This document shows, in pieces, positions 47,354 to 56,727 of a stretch of 64,000 bases of DNA; position 1 is the first letter of the stretch, and the number at the start of each line of letters is the position of its first letter. The position numbers were made by a program, and so were the translations under genes. Source of the DNA: Pseudomonas abieticivorans (GTDB lineage Bacteria; Pseudomonadota; Gammaproteobacteria; Pseudomonadales; Pseudomonadaceae); contig NZ_CP094975.1 in the NCBI RefSeq assembly GCF_023509015.1, positions 4,085,501-4,149,500 on the forward strand, read 5' to 3'. Below the pieces are notes generated by a model, which saw nothing but the letters and a program-made list of their open reading frames with translations, searched no databases and had not been told where the DNA came from.

Positions 47354-48268
47354 TTAAATCGATAGCCTGCGCCCACCGTTCGGTTGTTCGCGGGCGACGG
47401 TCAAAAACGGGTCGACCAACGCCGGCCTGGCGGTGCCGCGACGCCAGGCCAGGCCGACGTCCAGGGTCTGGCTGAGGTCGGCCAACGGCCGGGCCTCGAT
47501 GATGTCGCCTTCCAGCGACCAGGGGCGGTAGGTCATGTCCGGCTGGATCGATACCCCCAGCCCCGCCGCCACCAGGCTACGTACAGCCTCGGTGGACGCG
47601 GTGCGCAAGGTAATATGCGGCGCCAGGCCCGCGCCGGCCCAGATGCGCTGGGCGTTGCGGTCCATTTCGTCGACATTGAGCTGTATCAGCGGCTCACGCG
47701 CCACGTCGGCCAGGTTGATGCTGTCGTGCTCCAGCAGCGGGTGTTGTGCGGGTAGCCACAAACGATGGGGCGAGTGGGTGAGCACTTCGGTCTGCAGCGC
47801 ATGGCGGTCTTCCAGGTTGGACAAAATCAACACGCCGACGTCAATCTCGCCGCTCACCAACAGATGCTCGATGTAGGGGCGCTCGTCCTCCATCACGCGA
47901 ATCTCGACATTGGGGTAGGCACGCTGGAAGCGGGTCACCAGGTCCGCCAGGTAGTAGCCGGCCACCAGGCTGGTCACCCCGACGATCAACTGCCCAGCCA
48001 CCTGGTCGGTGCTTTGCTGCAGGCTGCGCTTGGCGTTGTCCACGGTAGCCAGGATCAAGTGCGCCTGGCGCAGGAACTGATGACCCTGGTGGGTCAGGGT
48101 CATGCCCTTGGCGTGGCGGTTGAACAGGCTCACGCCAATCTCTTCCTCCAGTTGCTGGATGGCCAGGGTCAGGGTCGATTGGGAAATGAACACGGCCTGG
48201 GCGGCCGCGGAGATCGAGCCGGTTTCGGCCACCGCGATAAAATGGCGGATCTGGCGCAAGGTCATCAT
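47354..48268 (-). CDS. LysR-family transcriptional regulator
   Basis: Protein of 304 residues. The N-terminal winged HTH reads MTLRQIRHFIAVAETGSISAAAQAVFISQSTLTLAIQQLE. A type-2 periplasmic-binding-fold effector domain (about 90-295) follows. Two adjacent ATG codons are possible starts. It is first in line with the aldehyde dehydrogenase and ydc genes on the same strand, about 105 bases before them, so it probably regulates that locus. It is not divergent, unlike many LysR genes. Confidence 0.88.
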   Translation of the reverse strand: MMTLRQIRHFIAVAETGSISAAAQAVFISQSTLTLAIQQLEEEIGVSLFNRHAKGMTLTHQGHQFLRQAHLILATVDNAKRSLQQSTDQVAGQLIVGVTSLVAGYYLADLVTRFQRAYPNVEIRVMEDERPYIEHLLVSGEIDVGVLILSNLEDRHALQTEVLTHSPHRLWLPAQHPLLEHDSINLADVAREPLIQLNVDEMDRNAQRIWAGAGLAPHITLRTASTEAVRSLVAAGLGVSIQPDMTYRPWSLEGDIIEARPLADLSQTLDVGLAWRRGTARPALVDPFLTVAREQPNGGRRLSI

Positions 48269-48435
48269 GACGGGGCTACTCGGTGAGCGCGTTTTATGTA
48301 TGGCAGGCAGTGTATATCTTTTTAATCAATGGCCAGGCTTGCTCAAGCAACATCTGGAAGCAAATCCTTGGCAGCGCTCCGTTCGGCTTCGTCATAACCT
48401 CAAGGCAGTCTTTTTTGCCCCTTGAGGTGGTCACC

Positions 48436-49116
48436 ATGAATACCCGCGGCCTGCTCGACCAGCTACTTAAATCCGGCCAGGACCTGTTGCAAAACAAGGC
48501 CGCCAAGCCTTCCGGCAACCAAGGTGGCGCCTTGAGCGGGCTGTTGTCTGGCGCCGGCGGCGGTGCCCTGGCCGCAGGCGCGCTGGGTTTGCTGATGGGC
48601 AATAAAAAGGCCCGCAAAATGGGCGGTACGGTGCTGACCTACGGTGGCCTGGCGGCGGTCGGCGTGCTGGCCTACAAGGCCTGGGGCAATTGGCAGGCGC
48701 AGCAGGCTACGGCGCCACGCGGCGAGGCGCAAACCCTGGACCGGGTGCCCGAGGCCGACGTCGAGGCCCACAGCCAGGCCGTGCTCAAGGCCCTGGTGGC
48801 CGCAGCCAAGGCCGACGGCCACGTGGATGCCCGCGAGCGCGAACTGATCGAGGGCGAGTTCAGCCGCCTGACCCCCGACCCGCAACTGCGTGAGTGGCTG
48901 CACGCCGAATTGAACAAGCCGCTGGACCCTAAAGAGGTGGCGCGCGCCGCCGGCACCCCGGAAATCGCCGCCGAGATGTACGTGGCCAGTGTGATGATGG
49001 TCGACGACGAGCATTTCATGGAGCGCGCCTATTTGGACGAGTTGGCGCGGCAGTTGAGCCTGGATGCGGGGCTTAAAATTGAACTGGAGCGCCAGGTAAA
49101 GCAAGCCAACGTCTGA
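48436..49116 (+). CDS. DUF533/TerB-like protein (YebE family)
   Basis: Protein of 226 residues. A variable N terminus and glycine/alanine-rich segments (GGALSGLLSGAGGGALAAGALGLLM and GGTVLTYGGLAAVGVLAYKAW) are followed by a helical DUF533/TerB-like domain (ALVAAAKADGHVDARERELIEGEFSRL). The family includes YebE, an inner-membrane-associated protein of unknown role. The ATG at 48436 gives MNTRGLLDQLLKSGQDLL, a typical beginning. It sits just upstream of wspA and divergent from the LysR gene. Confidence 0.82.
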   Translation: MNTRGLLDQLLKSGQDLLQNKAAKPSGNQGGALSGLLSGAGGGALAAGALGLLMGNKKARKMGGTVLTYGGLAAVGVLAYKAWGNWQAQQATAPRGEAQTLDRVPEADVEAHSQAVLKALVAAAKADGHVDARERELIEGEFSRLTPDPQLREWLHAELNKPLDPKEVARAAGTPEIAAEMYVASVMMVDDEHFMERAYLDELARQLSLDAGLKIELERQVKQANV

Positions 49117-49142
49117 ATAGGCGGCAAAGCTTGTAGGACTTA

Positions 49143-49208
49143 TGTCGTTAAGTAGTGCGAAAGTACGCGAAAACGACACAGTCAGTGAGGTTATGTCTGG
49201 GCTATACT
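49143..49208 (+). promoter_or_regulatory. Inverted repeat and -10 element upstream of wspA
   Basis: TGTCGTT (49143-49149) and AACGACA (49172-49178) are perfect inverted arms 22 bases apart. They precede a TATACT -10-like hexamer at 49203-49208, about 43 bases before wspA. No clear -35 was seen. A regulator site controlling wsp is possible. Confidence 0.4.
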
Positions 49209-49250
49209 CGGCCAATTTTCACCCTGACGTAACACTCTTGAGGGATGACT

Positions 49251-50873
49251 GTGAAGAATTGGACGTTGCGCCAACGGATATTGGCGAGTTTCGCCGTGAT
49301 TATCGCCATCATGCTGCTCATGGTGGTGGCTTCCTACTCCCGCCTTCAGGCGATCGAGGACAGCCAGGAAAACGTCCGTACCGATAGTATCCCTGGGGTT
49401 ATCTACAGTTCGATGATTCGCAGTGCCTGGGTCGACAGTTATGTCTACACCCAGCAGTTGATCGGGCTGAGCTACCAGCGTGAGCTGGTGACCGCCGACG
49501 AAGATCAGTACAAGTTGTTTTCCGATCGGCTCACCGAGCAGATGAAAAACTACCAGACCACCATCATGGACCCGGAGGACAAGGCCAGCTTCGAGGAGTT
49601 TGGTCGGCTGCGGGTGGTGTATGAGGCCAAGCTGGCCAAGGTACTGGAGGCCTACCACGAGAAGCATTTTTCGCTGGCGCAGGACCTGGCCAGCGACGAG
49701 CTGAACCCGGCCTGGATCGCCGGGCGCAAGCACCTCAATGACATGATCGAGCGCAACCGCAAGGCGGCCGAAGCAGCCACGGCGGCGAGCATGCAGGCTG
49801 TGAAGGCGGCCAAGCTGGCCATGGCGGTGTCTTTGATCCTGGCGCTGATTGCCGCGTGCGTGTGCGGCTTGTTGCTGATGCGCGCGATCATGGCGCCGAT
49901 GCAGAAGATCGTGCAAATCCTTGAAGTGATGCGCACCGGTGACTTGAGCTCGCGGCTGAACCTGTCGCGCAAGGACGAATTCGGCGCGGTGGAAACCGGC
50001 TTCAACGACATGATGACCGAGCTCACCGCGCTGGTCGCCCAGGCCCAGCGTTCTTCCGTGCAGGTCACGACGTCGGTGACCGAGATCGCCGCCACCTCCA
50101 AGCAGCAACAGGCCACGGCGACTGAAACCGCAGCCACCACCACGGAAATCGGTGCCACCTCGCGGGAAATCGCCGCCACCTCGCGCGACCTGGTGCGCAC
50201 CATGAACGAAGTCACATCGGCGGCCGACCAAGCGTCGCTGCTGGCCGGCTCCGGCCAACAGGGCCTGTCGCGCATGGAAGACACCATGCACCAGGTGATG
50301 GGCGCTGCAGAACTGGTCAACGCCAAGCTTGCGATCCTCAACGAGAAGGCCGGCAACATCAACCAGGTGGTGGTAACCATCGTCAAGGTGGCCGACCAGA
50401 CCAACCTGCTCTCGCTCAACGCCGCCATCGAAGCCGAGAAGGCCGGTGAGTACGGCCGTGGTTTTGCCGTGGTCGCCACCGAAGTGCGGCGCCTGGCCGA
50501 CCAGACTGCCGTGGCGACCTACGACATCGAACAGATGGTGCGCGAGATCCAGTCGGCGGTGTCCGCTGGCGTGATGGGCATGGACAAGTTTTCTGAAGAA
50601 GTGCGCCGCGGCATGTTCGAGGTCACCCAGGTGGGTGATCAACTGTCGCAGATCATCGCCCAGGTACAGGCCCTGGCGCCGCGGGTGTTGATGGTCAACG
50701 AGGGCATGCAGGCCCAGGCCACTGGCGCCGAGCAGATCAACCATGCGCTGGTGCAGTTGGGCGATGCCAGCAGCCAGACCGTGGAGTCGTTGCGCCAGGC
50801 CACCTTCGCGATCGACGAGCTCAGCCAGGTGGCTGCCGGCCTGCGCGGCGGCGTGCAGCGTTTCAAAGTCTGA
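49251..50873 (+). CDS. wspA: WspA methyl-accepting chemoreceptor for surface sensing
   Basis: Receptor of 540 residues. TM1 is about 11-30, followed by a four-helix periplasmic domain, TM2 (about 188-210, [20 protein letters not shown]) and HAMP (about 211-265). The signalling hairpin is [36 protein letters not shown]. The GTG at 49251 is preferred over the ATG six bases earlier because GAGGG lies 6 bases before it, and would abut the ATG. WspA responds to surface contact and activates the WspE kinase. The C terminus (GVQRFKV) lacks an NWETF tether. It is first in an overlapping operon. Confidence 0.93.
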   Translation: MKNWTLRQRILASFAVIIAIMLLMVVASYSRLQAIEDSQENVRTDSIPGVIYSSMIRSAWVDSYVYTQQLIGLSYQRELVTADEDQYKLFSDRLTEQMKNYQTTIMDPEDKASFEEFGRLRVVYEAKLAKVLEAYHEKHFSLAQDLASDELNPAWIAGRKHLNDMIERNRKAAEAATAASMQAVKAAKLAMAVSLILALIAACVCGLLLMRAIMAPMQKIVQILEVMRTGDLSSRLNLSRKDEFGAVETGFNDMMTELTALVAQAQRSSVQVTTSVTEIAATSKQQQATATETAATTTEIGATSREIAATSRDLVRTMNEVTSAADQASLLAGSGQQGLSRMEDTMHQVMGAAELVNAKLAILNEKAGNINQVVVTIVKVADQTNLLSLNAAIEAEKAGEYGRGFAVVATEVRRLADQTAVATYDIEQMVREIQSAVSAGVMGMDKFSEEVRRGMFEVTQVGDQLSQIIAQVQALAPRVLMVNEGMQAQATGAEQINHALVQLGDASSQTVESLRQATFAIDELSQVAAGLRGGVQRFKV

Positions 50874-51409
50874 TGAGCGACCTGCCGCTCAAGCGCGGCG
50901 CCGGGGCCGCGGTGCCGAGCAAACTGTACCTGGTCTTTCTGGTGGGTGAGGAGCGCTTTGCGTTGCCCGCCACCGAGATTGCCGAAGTGCTGCCGCGCCT
51001 GCCGCTCAAGCCTATTGCCCAGGCCCCGCATTGGGTGGCCGGGGTGTTTGGCCATCGCGGGCGGGTGGTGCCGGTGATTGACGTCGGCGCCCTGATGTTC
51101 GGTCAGCCGGCGCTGGAACGCACCAGTACGCGGCTGGTGTTGGTGCATTACCGCGCCGACCCTGCGCGCCCCGACCTGTTGCTCGGGCTGGTCCTGCAGC
51201 AGGCCACCCAGACCTTGCGCTGTAACCCCGAAGAATTTCGCCCTTATGGCTTGAGCAATCGTGCCACGCCGTATTTGGGCCCGGTGCGCGAAGACGCCTT
51301 GGGCATGCTGCAGTGGGTGGGCGTGCAGGACTTGCTGGATGATGTCGCGCGTCAGCTGCTGTTTGCACCGCAGTTGTCGCAGTTGCTGGCCGAGGGCGAC
51401 ACGCCATGA
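50873..51409 (+). CDS. wspB: WspB CheW-like adaptor
   Basis: CheW-domain protein of 178 residues: LYLVFLVGEERFALPATEIAEVLP, PHWVAGVFGHRGRVVPVIDV and LVLVHYRAD. It bridges receptor WspA and kinase WspE. Its ATG overlaps the wspA stop by one base, and its end overlaps wspC by four. It lacks the N-terminal extension of WspD, the second adaptor. Confidence 0.9.
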   Translation: MSDLPLKRGAGAAVPSKLYLVFLVGEERFALPATEIAEVLPRLPLKPIAQAPHWVAGVFGHRGRVVPVIDVGALMFGQPALERTSTRLVLVHYRADPARPDLLLGLVLQQATQTLRCNPEEFRPYGLSNRATPYLGPVREDALGMLQWVGVQDLLDDVARQLLFAPQLSQLLAEGDTP

Positions 51410-52668
51410 GTGAGGAGCAGCGGTTTTTTCGCTTTTTGCGCGACCGCATTGGCCTGGATGTCGCCTCGGTGGGGGCACCGCTGATCGAGCGCGCGGTGCA
51501 GCAACGCAGCGTTGCGGCCAAGGCGCGGGGCCTGGATGATTACTGGCTGCTGTTGCAAGGCTCTGCGCAAGAGCAGCAGGCGCTGATCGAGGCGGTAATC
51601 GTGCCCGAGACCTGGTTTTTGCGTTACCCGGAAACCTTCGTCGCCTTGGCACGCCTGGCCCAGGCGCGCTTGGCACACCTGAAAATGGCCCGCCCGTTGC
51701 GCCTCCTCAGCCTGCCATGCTCCACCGGCGAGGAGCCTTACTCCATTGCCATGAGCCTGCTCGACGCCGGCATAGCGCCGGGGTTGTTCAAGGTCGATGG
51801 CGTGGATGTCAGCCCGCTGTCCGTCGGCCGCGCCCAGCGCGCGATCTACGGGCGCAATTCCTTCCGGGGTGCCGACACGAGTTTTCGCGAACGCCACTTC
51901 ACGGCCGTGGACGAAGGCTACCTGCTCGGTGATCGAGTACGTCGCCAGGTTCATCTGCAGCCCGGCAACGTGCTGGACCCGGCACTGTTGGCCGGTGAGC
52001 CACCCTACGACTTTGTGTTTTGCCGCAACCTGCTGATCTATTTCGACATGGCCACCCAGCAGCAGGTGTTTGAAGTACTCAAGGGCTTGACCCAGGAGGA
52101 TGGCGTGCTGTTTATCGGCCCGGCCGAGGGTAGCCTGCTGGCGCGCATGGGCATGCGCCCCATCGGCATCGCGCAGTCGTTCGCCTTTGTTCGCCATGCC
52201 GAACCAGAACCTGCGCCGCCGGTGCGCGTGGCGCCGTCACGGCCATTGCTCGAACCGCCGCCGCGTGCGCGTTCGGCTCCGCCGCCGGCGACGATCAGGG
52301 CGTTTACTGCCAAACCTGCACTACCCCAGGCGGACACCGATGCGGCCGGCTTGCTGGCACGCATTGCCAGCCTGGCCAACGAAGGCAGCAGCAGCGAGGC
52401 CCAGGCCGCGTGCGAGCGTTACCTGCAACGCTTCGAACCCCACGCCCAAGTGTATTACTGGCTGGGGCTGCTCAGTGATGTGGCCGGCAATTCCCAGCAG
52501 GCCCAGGAGCATTATCGCAAGGCCCTGTACCTGCAACCGCAACACCCCGAGGCGTTGGCCCACCTGGCAGCGCTGCTCGCCGCCCGTGGTGACCTGGCTG
52601 GCGCCCGGCGTTTACAAGAGCGCGCCGCGCGCAGCGATCGAACAGCCGACAGTGAGCGTAAACGATGA
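51406..52668 (+). CDS. wspC: WspC CheR-type methyltransferase with C-terminal TPR
   Basis: Protein of 420 residues. The CheR methyltransferase domain covers about 1-270: PETWFLRYPETFVAL, the SAM-binding LLSLPCSTGEEPYSIAM, and FVFCRNLLIYFD. A proline-rich linker (PAPPVRVAPSRPLLEPPP) leads to TPR-like helices (about 320-410; YYWLGLLSDVAGNSQQAQEHYRKAL). It methylates WspA to raise signalling. It overlaps wspB and wspD at ATGA-type junctions. Confidence 0.92.
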   Translation: MSEEQRFFRFLRDRIGLDVASVGAPLIERAVQQRSVAAKARGLDDYWLLLQGSAQEQQALIEAVIVPETWFLRYPETFVALARLAQARLAHLKMARPLRLLSLPCSTGEEPYSIAMSLLDAGIAPGLFKVDGVDVSPLSVGRAQRAIYGRNSFRGADTSFRERHFTAVDEGYLLGDRVRRQVHLQPGNVLDPALLAGEPPYDFVFCRNLLIYFDMATQQQVFEVLKGLTQEDGVLFIGPAEGSLLARMGMRPIGIAQSFAFVRHAEPEPAPPVRVAPSRPLLEPPPRARSAPPPATIRAFTAKPALPQADTDAAGLLARIASLANEGSSSEAQAACERYLQRFEPHAQVYYWLGLLSDVAGNSQQAQEHYRKALYLQPQHPEALAHLAALLAARGDLAGARRLQERAARSDRTADSERKR

Positions 52669-53345
52669 TGGACCTGGGCGCTTCGAATGTGATCCACGCC
52701 GATGCACAGGCAGTCGACGATTGCTGGAACCGCATCGGTGTCCATGGCGACAAATCCTGCCCGTTACTGATCCAACACATCCATTGCCGCAACTGTGAGG
52801 TGTATGGCGCCGCCGCTACGCGCCTGCTCGACCGCTATGCGCTGCAGCGTGAAGCCAGCCCACAGGCCTACCACCACGAGCAAGGCACGCTGGCGACCCG
52901 CTCCCTGGTGATTTTCCGCCTGGCCGAGGAATGGCTGGCGTTGGCCACCCGCTGCCTGGTCGAGGTGGCCCCGCTGCAATCGGTGCATTCGTTGCCGCAC
53001 CAGCGCTCGCGGGCACTGATGGGCGTGGCCAACGTGCGCGGTGCCCTGGTGCCGTGCCTGGCGCTGGGCGAGATGCTCGGCATTGACGTCAGCGAGGTGC
53101 CACCTACCTCGGCGCGGATCATGCCGCGCATGCTGATTCTGGCCGTGGAAGGTGGCTCGGTGGTGGTACCGGTAGAAGAGGTGGACGGCATCCATCGCAT
53201 CGAAGAGCACCAGTTGCAGGCCACCCTCGAGGGGGCGCACGTGAGCAATCGCTTTACCCGTTCGGTATTGCCCTTCAAGAACCGCAGCGTGCGGGTGCTG
53301 GATGAACAGTTGCTGCTGGCCGCTGTGGCGCGGAGCCTGACATGA
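52665..53345 (+). CDS. wspD: WspD CheW-like adaptor with N-terminal extension
   Basis: CheW protein of 226 residues. An N-terminal extension (about 1-80; DDCWNRIGVHGDKSCPLL, CRNCEVYGAAATRLLDR) precedes the CheW domain (RLAEEWLALATRCLVEVAPLQSVHSLP, GVANVRGALVPCLALGEML). The CRNC cysteine segment matches WspD proteins. It overlaps both neighbours in the operon. Confidence 0.9.
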   Translation: MMDLGASNVIHADAQAVDDCWNRIGVHGDKSCPLLIQHIHCRNCEVYGAAATRLLDRYALQREASPQAYHHEQGTLATRSLVIFRLAEEWLALATRCLVEVAPLQSVHSLPHQRSRALMGVANVRGALVPCLALGEMLGIDVSEVPPTSARIMPRMLILAVEGGSVVVPVEEVDGIHRIEEHQLQATLEGAHVSNRFTRSVLPFKNRSVRVLDEQLLLAAVARSLT

Positions 53346-55669
53346 CCCCCGAACAGATGCGCGACGCCTCGCTGCACGAACTCTTCAGCCTGGAAGCCGA
53401 AGCCCAGACCCAAGTGCTCAGTGCCGGCCTGCTGGCGCTGGAGCGCAACCCTACCCAGGCCGATCAACTGGAAGCCTGCATGCGCGCCGCTCACTCGCTC
53501 AAGGGCGCGGCGCGCATCGTCGGCATCGATGCCGGCGTCAGTGTCGCCCACGTGATGGAAGATTGCCTGGTGGGCGCCCAGGAAGGGCGTGTCTATTTGT
53601 TGCCCGAACACATCGATGCGTTGCTTCAAGGCACTGACCTATTGATGCGCATCGCCACCCCGGGCGCCGGTGCGCCGGGGCCTGCAGACATCGAGGGGTA
53701 CCTGGCGCTGATGGCGCGTACCCTGGAGCCTGGCAGCGCACCCGCCCCGGTAACGGCGCCGTTGGTGGACACCCCGGGCGAGATGATGGACCTGGCCAAG
53801 ATTGCCGCCGAGCTGTTGAGTTCGACCTCGCCGGCACCGTCGATGAACGCCCCGCCGGCGCCGCCCGAATTGCCTGCGGTCAGCCCCGAAGTGCCGCGCA
53901 CCAAGCGCACCACCGAGGGCGGTGAACGGGTATTGCGGGTGACCGCCGAGCGTTTGAACAGCCTGCTCGACCTGTCCAGCAAGTCATTGGTGGAAACCCA
54001 GCGGCTCAAGCCCTACCTTGCCACCATGCAGCGCCTCAAGCGCATGCAAAGCCAGAGCATGCGAGCCCTGGATGGCTTGAAAGACCACTTGCAGGCCAGC
54101 GAGCACAGCCCTGAAGTCCGTGAAGCCTTGGCCGTGGCCCAGGCATTGCTGGCCGAAACCCAACAAACCCTGCTGCAGCAGACTGCGGAGCTTGACGAGT
54201 TCGGTTGGCAGGCCAGCCAGCGTGCCCAGTTGCTGTACGACACCGCGCTGGCCTGTCGCATGCGCCCGTTTGCCGATGTGCTGGGCGGCCAGGTGCGCAT
54301 GGTGCGCGACCTGGGTCGCGAGCTTGGCAAGCAGGTGCGCCTGGAGATCGAGGGTGAGAAAACCCAGGTCGACCGCGATGTGCTGGAAAAGCTCGAAGCA
54401 CCACTCACCCACCTGCTGCGCAATGCCGTCGACCATGGCATCGAAACCCCGGAGCAGCGGTTGCTGGCGGGCAAACCCGCCGAAGGCCAGATACTGCTCA
54501 GGGCCTCCCATCAGGCGGGCTTGTTGGTCCTGGAATTGATCGACGACGGTGCCGGGGTCGACCTGGAGCGCCTGCGGCGCAACATTGTCGAGCGTCATTT
54601 GTCACCTGCCCAAACCGCCGCGCAGTTGAGCGAAGAGGAACTGCTGACGTTCCTGTTCCTGCCCGGCTTCAGCATGCGCGACAAGGTCACCGAGGTGTCG
54701 GGGCGTGGCGTTGGCTTGGACGCGGTGCAGCACATGGTGCGCCAGTTGCGCGGGGCCATTGAGCTGACCCAGGTGGCCGGGCAGGGTAGCCGCTTCCATT
54801 TGGAAGTGCCGCTGACCTTGTCAGTGGTGCGCAGCCTGGTGGTGGAGGTGGGCGAGGAAGCTTATGCCTTCCCCCTGGCCCATATCGAACACACCCTGGA
54901 CCTGCCCGCTGACGCCATCGTGCAGTTGGAAGGGCGCCAGCATTTCGTTTACGAAGGCCGCCATGTTGGTCTGGTCGCGGCCACCCAGTTGTTGCAGCGC
55001 CCGGCCGGCCAGGGCGCCCAGGACGTGCTCAAAGTGGTGGTGATCCGCGAGCGCGAGACCATTTACGGCGTGGCGGTGGAGCGTTTCATCGGCGAACGGA
55101 CCCTGGTGGTGCTGCCCTTGGACGAGCGCCTGGGCAAGGTGCAGGACATCTCCGCCGGGGCCTTGCTGGATGACGGCTCGGTGGTGCTGATCATCGACGT
55201 CGAAGACATGGTCCGCTCGGTGGAAAAGCTGCTGACCACCGGCCGCCTGGAACGTATCGACCGGCGCAGCCGGCACGCCACCGAGCAACCGCGCAAGCGG
55301 GTGCTGGTGGTGGATGACTCGCTCACGGTACGCGAATTGCAGCGCAAACTGCTCAGCCATCGTGGTTATGAAGTGGCCGTGGCAGTGGATGGCATGGATG
55401 GCTGGAACGCGCTGCGCAGCGAAGATTTCGACCTGCTGATCACCGACATCGACATGCCGCGCATGGACGGTATCGAACTGGTCACCTTGCTGCGCCGCGA
55501 CACTCGATTGCAATCATTGCCGGTGATGGTGGTGTCGTATAAAGACCGTGAAGAAGATCGACGGCGTGGACTGGACGCCGGAGCCGACTATTATTTGGCT
55601 AAAGCAAGTTTCCACGACGATGCCCTGCTTGATGCGGTGGTGGAGTTGATTGGGGGAGCACAGGGATGA
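53342..55669 (+). CDS. wspE: WspE hybrid CheA-type histidine kinase
   Basis: Protein of 775 residues. The HPt domain has the phospho-His at 51 (AAHSLKGAARIVG). A P/A-rich linker, the dimerisation/ATPase domain (LLRNAVDHGIETPEQR, DDGAGVDLERL, SGRGVGLDAV) and the CheW-like regulatory domain follow. A C-terminal receiver has its phospho-Asp at 702 (LLITDIDMPRMDG). It phosphorylates WspR and WspF when WspA is active. All motifs are intact. Confidence 0.95.
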   Translation: MTPEQMRDASLHELFSLEAEAQTQVLSAGLLALERNPTQADQLEACMRAAHSLKGAARIVGIDAGVSVAHVMEDCLVGAQEGRVYLLPEHIDALLQGTDLLMRIATPGAGAPGPADIEGYLALMARTLEPGSAPAPVTAPLVDTPGEMMDLAKIAAELLSSTSPAPSMNAPPAPPELPAVSPEVPRTKRTTEGGERVLRVTAERLNSLLDLSSKSLVETQRLKPYLATMQRLKRMQSQSMRALDGLKDHLQASEHSPEVREALAVAQALLAETQQTLLQQTAELDEFGWQASQRAQLLYDTALACRMRPFADVLGGQVRMVRDLGRELGKQVRLEIEGEKTQVDRDVLEKLEAPLTHLLRNAVDHGIETPEQRLLAGKPAEGQILLRASHQAGLLVLELIDDGAGVDLERLRRNIVERHLSPAQTAAQLSEEELLTFLFLPGFSMRDKVTEVSGRGVGLDAVQHMVRQLRGAIELTQVAGQGSRFHLEVPLTLSVVRSLVVEVGEEAYAFPLAHIEHTLDLPADAIVQLEGRQHFVYEGRHVGLVAATQLLQRPAGQGAQDVLKVVVIRERETIYGVAVERFIGERTLVVLPLDERLGKVQDISAGALLDDGSVVLIIDVEDMVRSVEKLLTTGRLERIDRRSRHATEQPRKRVLVVDDSLTVRELQRKLLSHRGYEVAVAVDGMDGWNALRSEDFDLLITDIDMPRMDGIELVTLLRRDTRLQSLPVMVVSYKDREEDRRRGLDAGADYYLAKASFHDDALLDAVVELIGGAQG

Positions 55670-56676
55670 AGATCGCCATCGTCAACGACATGCCCATGGC
55701 CGTGGAAGCCTTGCGCCGTGCGTTGGCCTTCGAGCCCGCCCACCAGATCGTCTGGGTCGCCTACAACGGCGCCGAAGCGGTGGAGCAGTGCGCCCGATTG
55801 ACGCCCGACCTGATCCTGATGGACCTGATCATGCCGGTGATGGACGGCGTGGAGGCGACGCGGCAGATCATGGCGGCCACCCCGTGTGCCATTGTCATCG
55901 TCACCGTTGACCGCCAACAAAACGTGCATCGGGTGTTCGAAGCCATGGGCCATGGTGCCCTCGACGTGGTTGATACCCCGGCGTTGGGCGCCGGCAACCC
56001 CAAGGAAGCTGCGGCGCCGCTGCTGCGTAAAATCCTCAACATCGGCTGGCTGATCGGCCAGCGTAGCCCACAGGTCAAGACTGAGCCCGCCCCGCTGCGC
56101 AAGGCGGTGCAGCGCCATGGGCTGGTGGCCATCGGTTCCTCGGCCGGGGGGCCCGCCGCGCTGGAAACCCTGTTGCGCGGCCTGCCCAGGGATTTCCCTG
56201 CCGCCGTGGTACTGGTGCAGCACGTCGACCAGGTATTTGCCGCCGGCATGGCCGACTGGCTCAGCAGTTCGGCCGACCTGCCGGTGCGCCTGGCCCGCGA
56301 GGGCGAACCACCGCAGCCGGGCACCGTGTTGCTGGCGGGCACCAACCACCATATCCGTCTGCTCAAGGACGGTACCCTGGCGTATACCGCGGAGCCTGTG
56401 AATGAAATTTACCGGCCCTCCATCGATGTATTTTTTGAAAGCGTGGCGCGCTACTGGAGCGGCGATGCCGTGGGCGTGCTATTGACTGGCATGGGCCGTG
56501 ATGGCGCGCAAGGGCTCAAATTGATGCGCCAGCAGGGTTACCTGACCATCGCGCAGGACCAGCAAAGCAGTGCGGTGTATGGCATGCCCAAAGCGGCAGC
56601 GGCCATTGATGCAGCCGTTGAAATCCGCTCACTGGAGCTGATTGCTCCCAGACTGATGGAAATTTTTTACCCATGA
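55666..56676 (+). CDS. wspF: WspF CheB-type methylesterase
   Basis: Protein of 336 residues. The receiver (about 1-125) has its phospho-Asp in LILMDLIMPVMDG. The methylesterase domain (about 150-335) has the catalytic Ser in AIGSSAGGPAAL, His in LVQHVDQVFA and Asp in LLTGMGRDGAQGL. It removes methyl groups from WspA to damp signalling. Loss of wspF gives constitutive c-di-GMP and wrinkly colonies in P. fluorescens; here the gene looks complete. Confidence 0.95.
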   Translation: MKIAIVNDMPMAVEALRRALAFEPAHQIVWVAYNGAEAVEQCARLTPDLILMDLIMPVMDGVEATRQIMAATPCAIVIVTVDRQQNVHRVFEAMGHGALDVVDTPALGAGNPKEAAAPLLRKILNIGWLIGQRSPQVKTEPAPLRKAVQRHGLVAIGSSAGGPAALETLLRGLPRDFPAAVVLVQHVDQVFAAGMADWLSSSADLPVRLAREGEPPQPGTVLLAGTNHHIRLLKDGTLAYTAEPVNEIYRPSIDVFFESVARYWSGDAVGVLLTGMGRDGAQGLKLMRQQGYLTIAQDQQSSAVYGMPKAAAAIDAAVEIRSLELIAPRLMEIFYP

Positions 56677-56727
56677 ACATGAGAAGCAAGCCGCCTCTGC
56701 TGACCGGACGTGACCAGGTGAATACGC

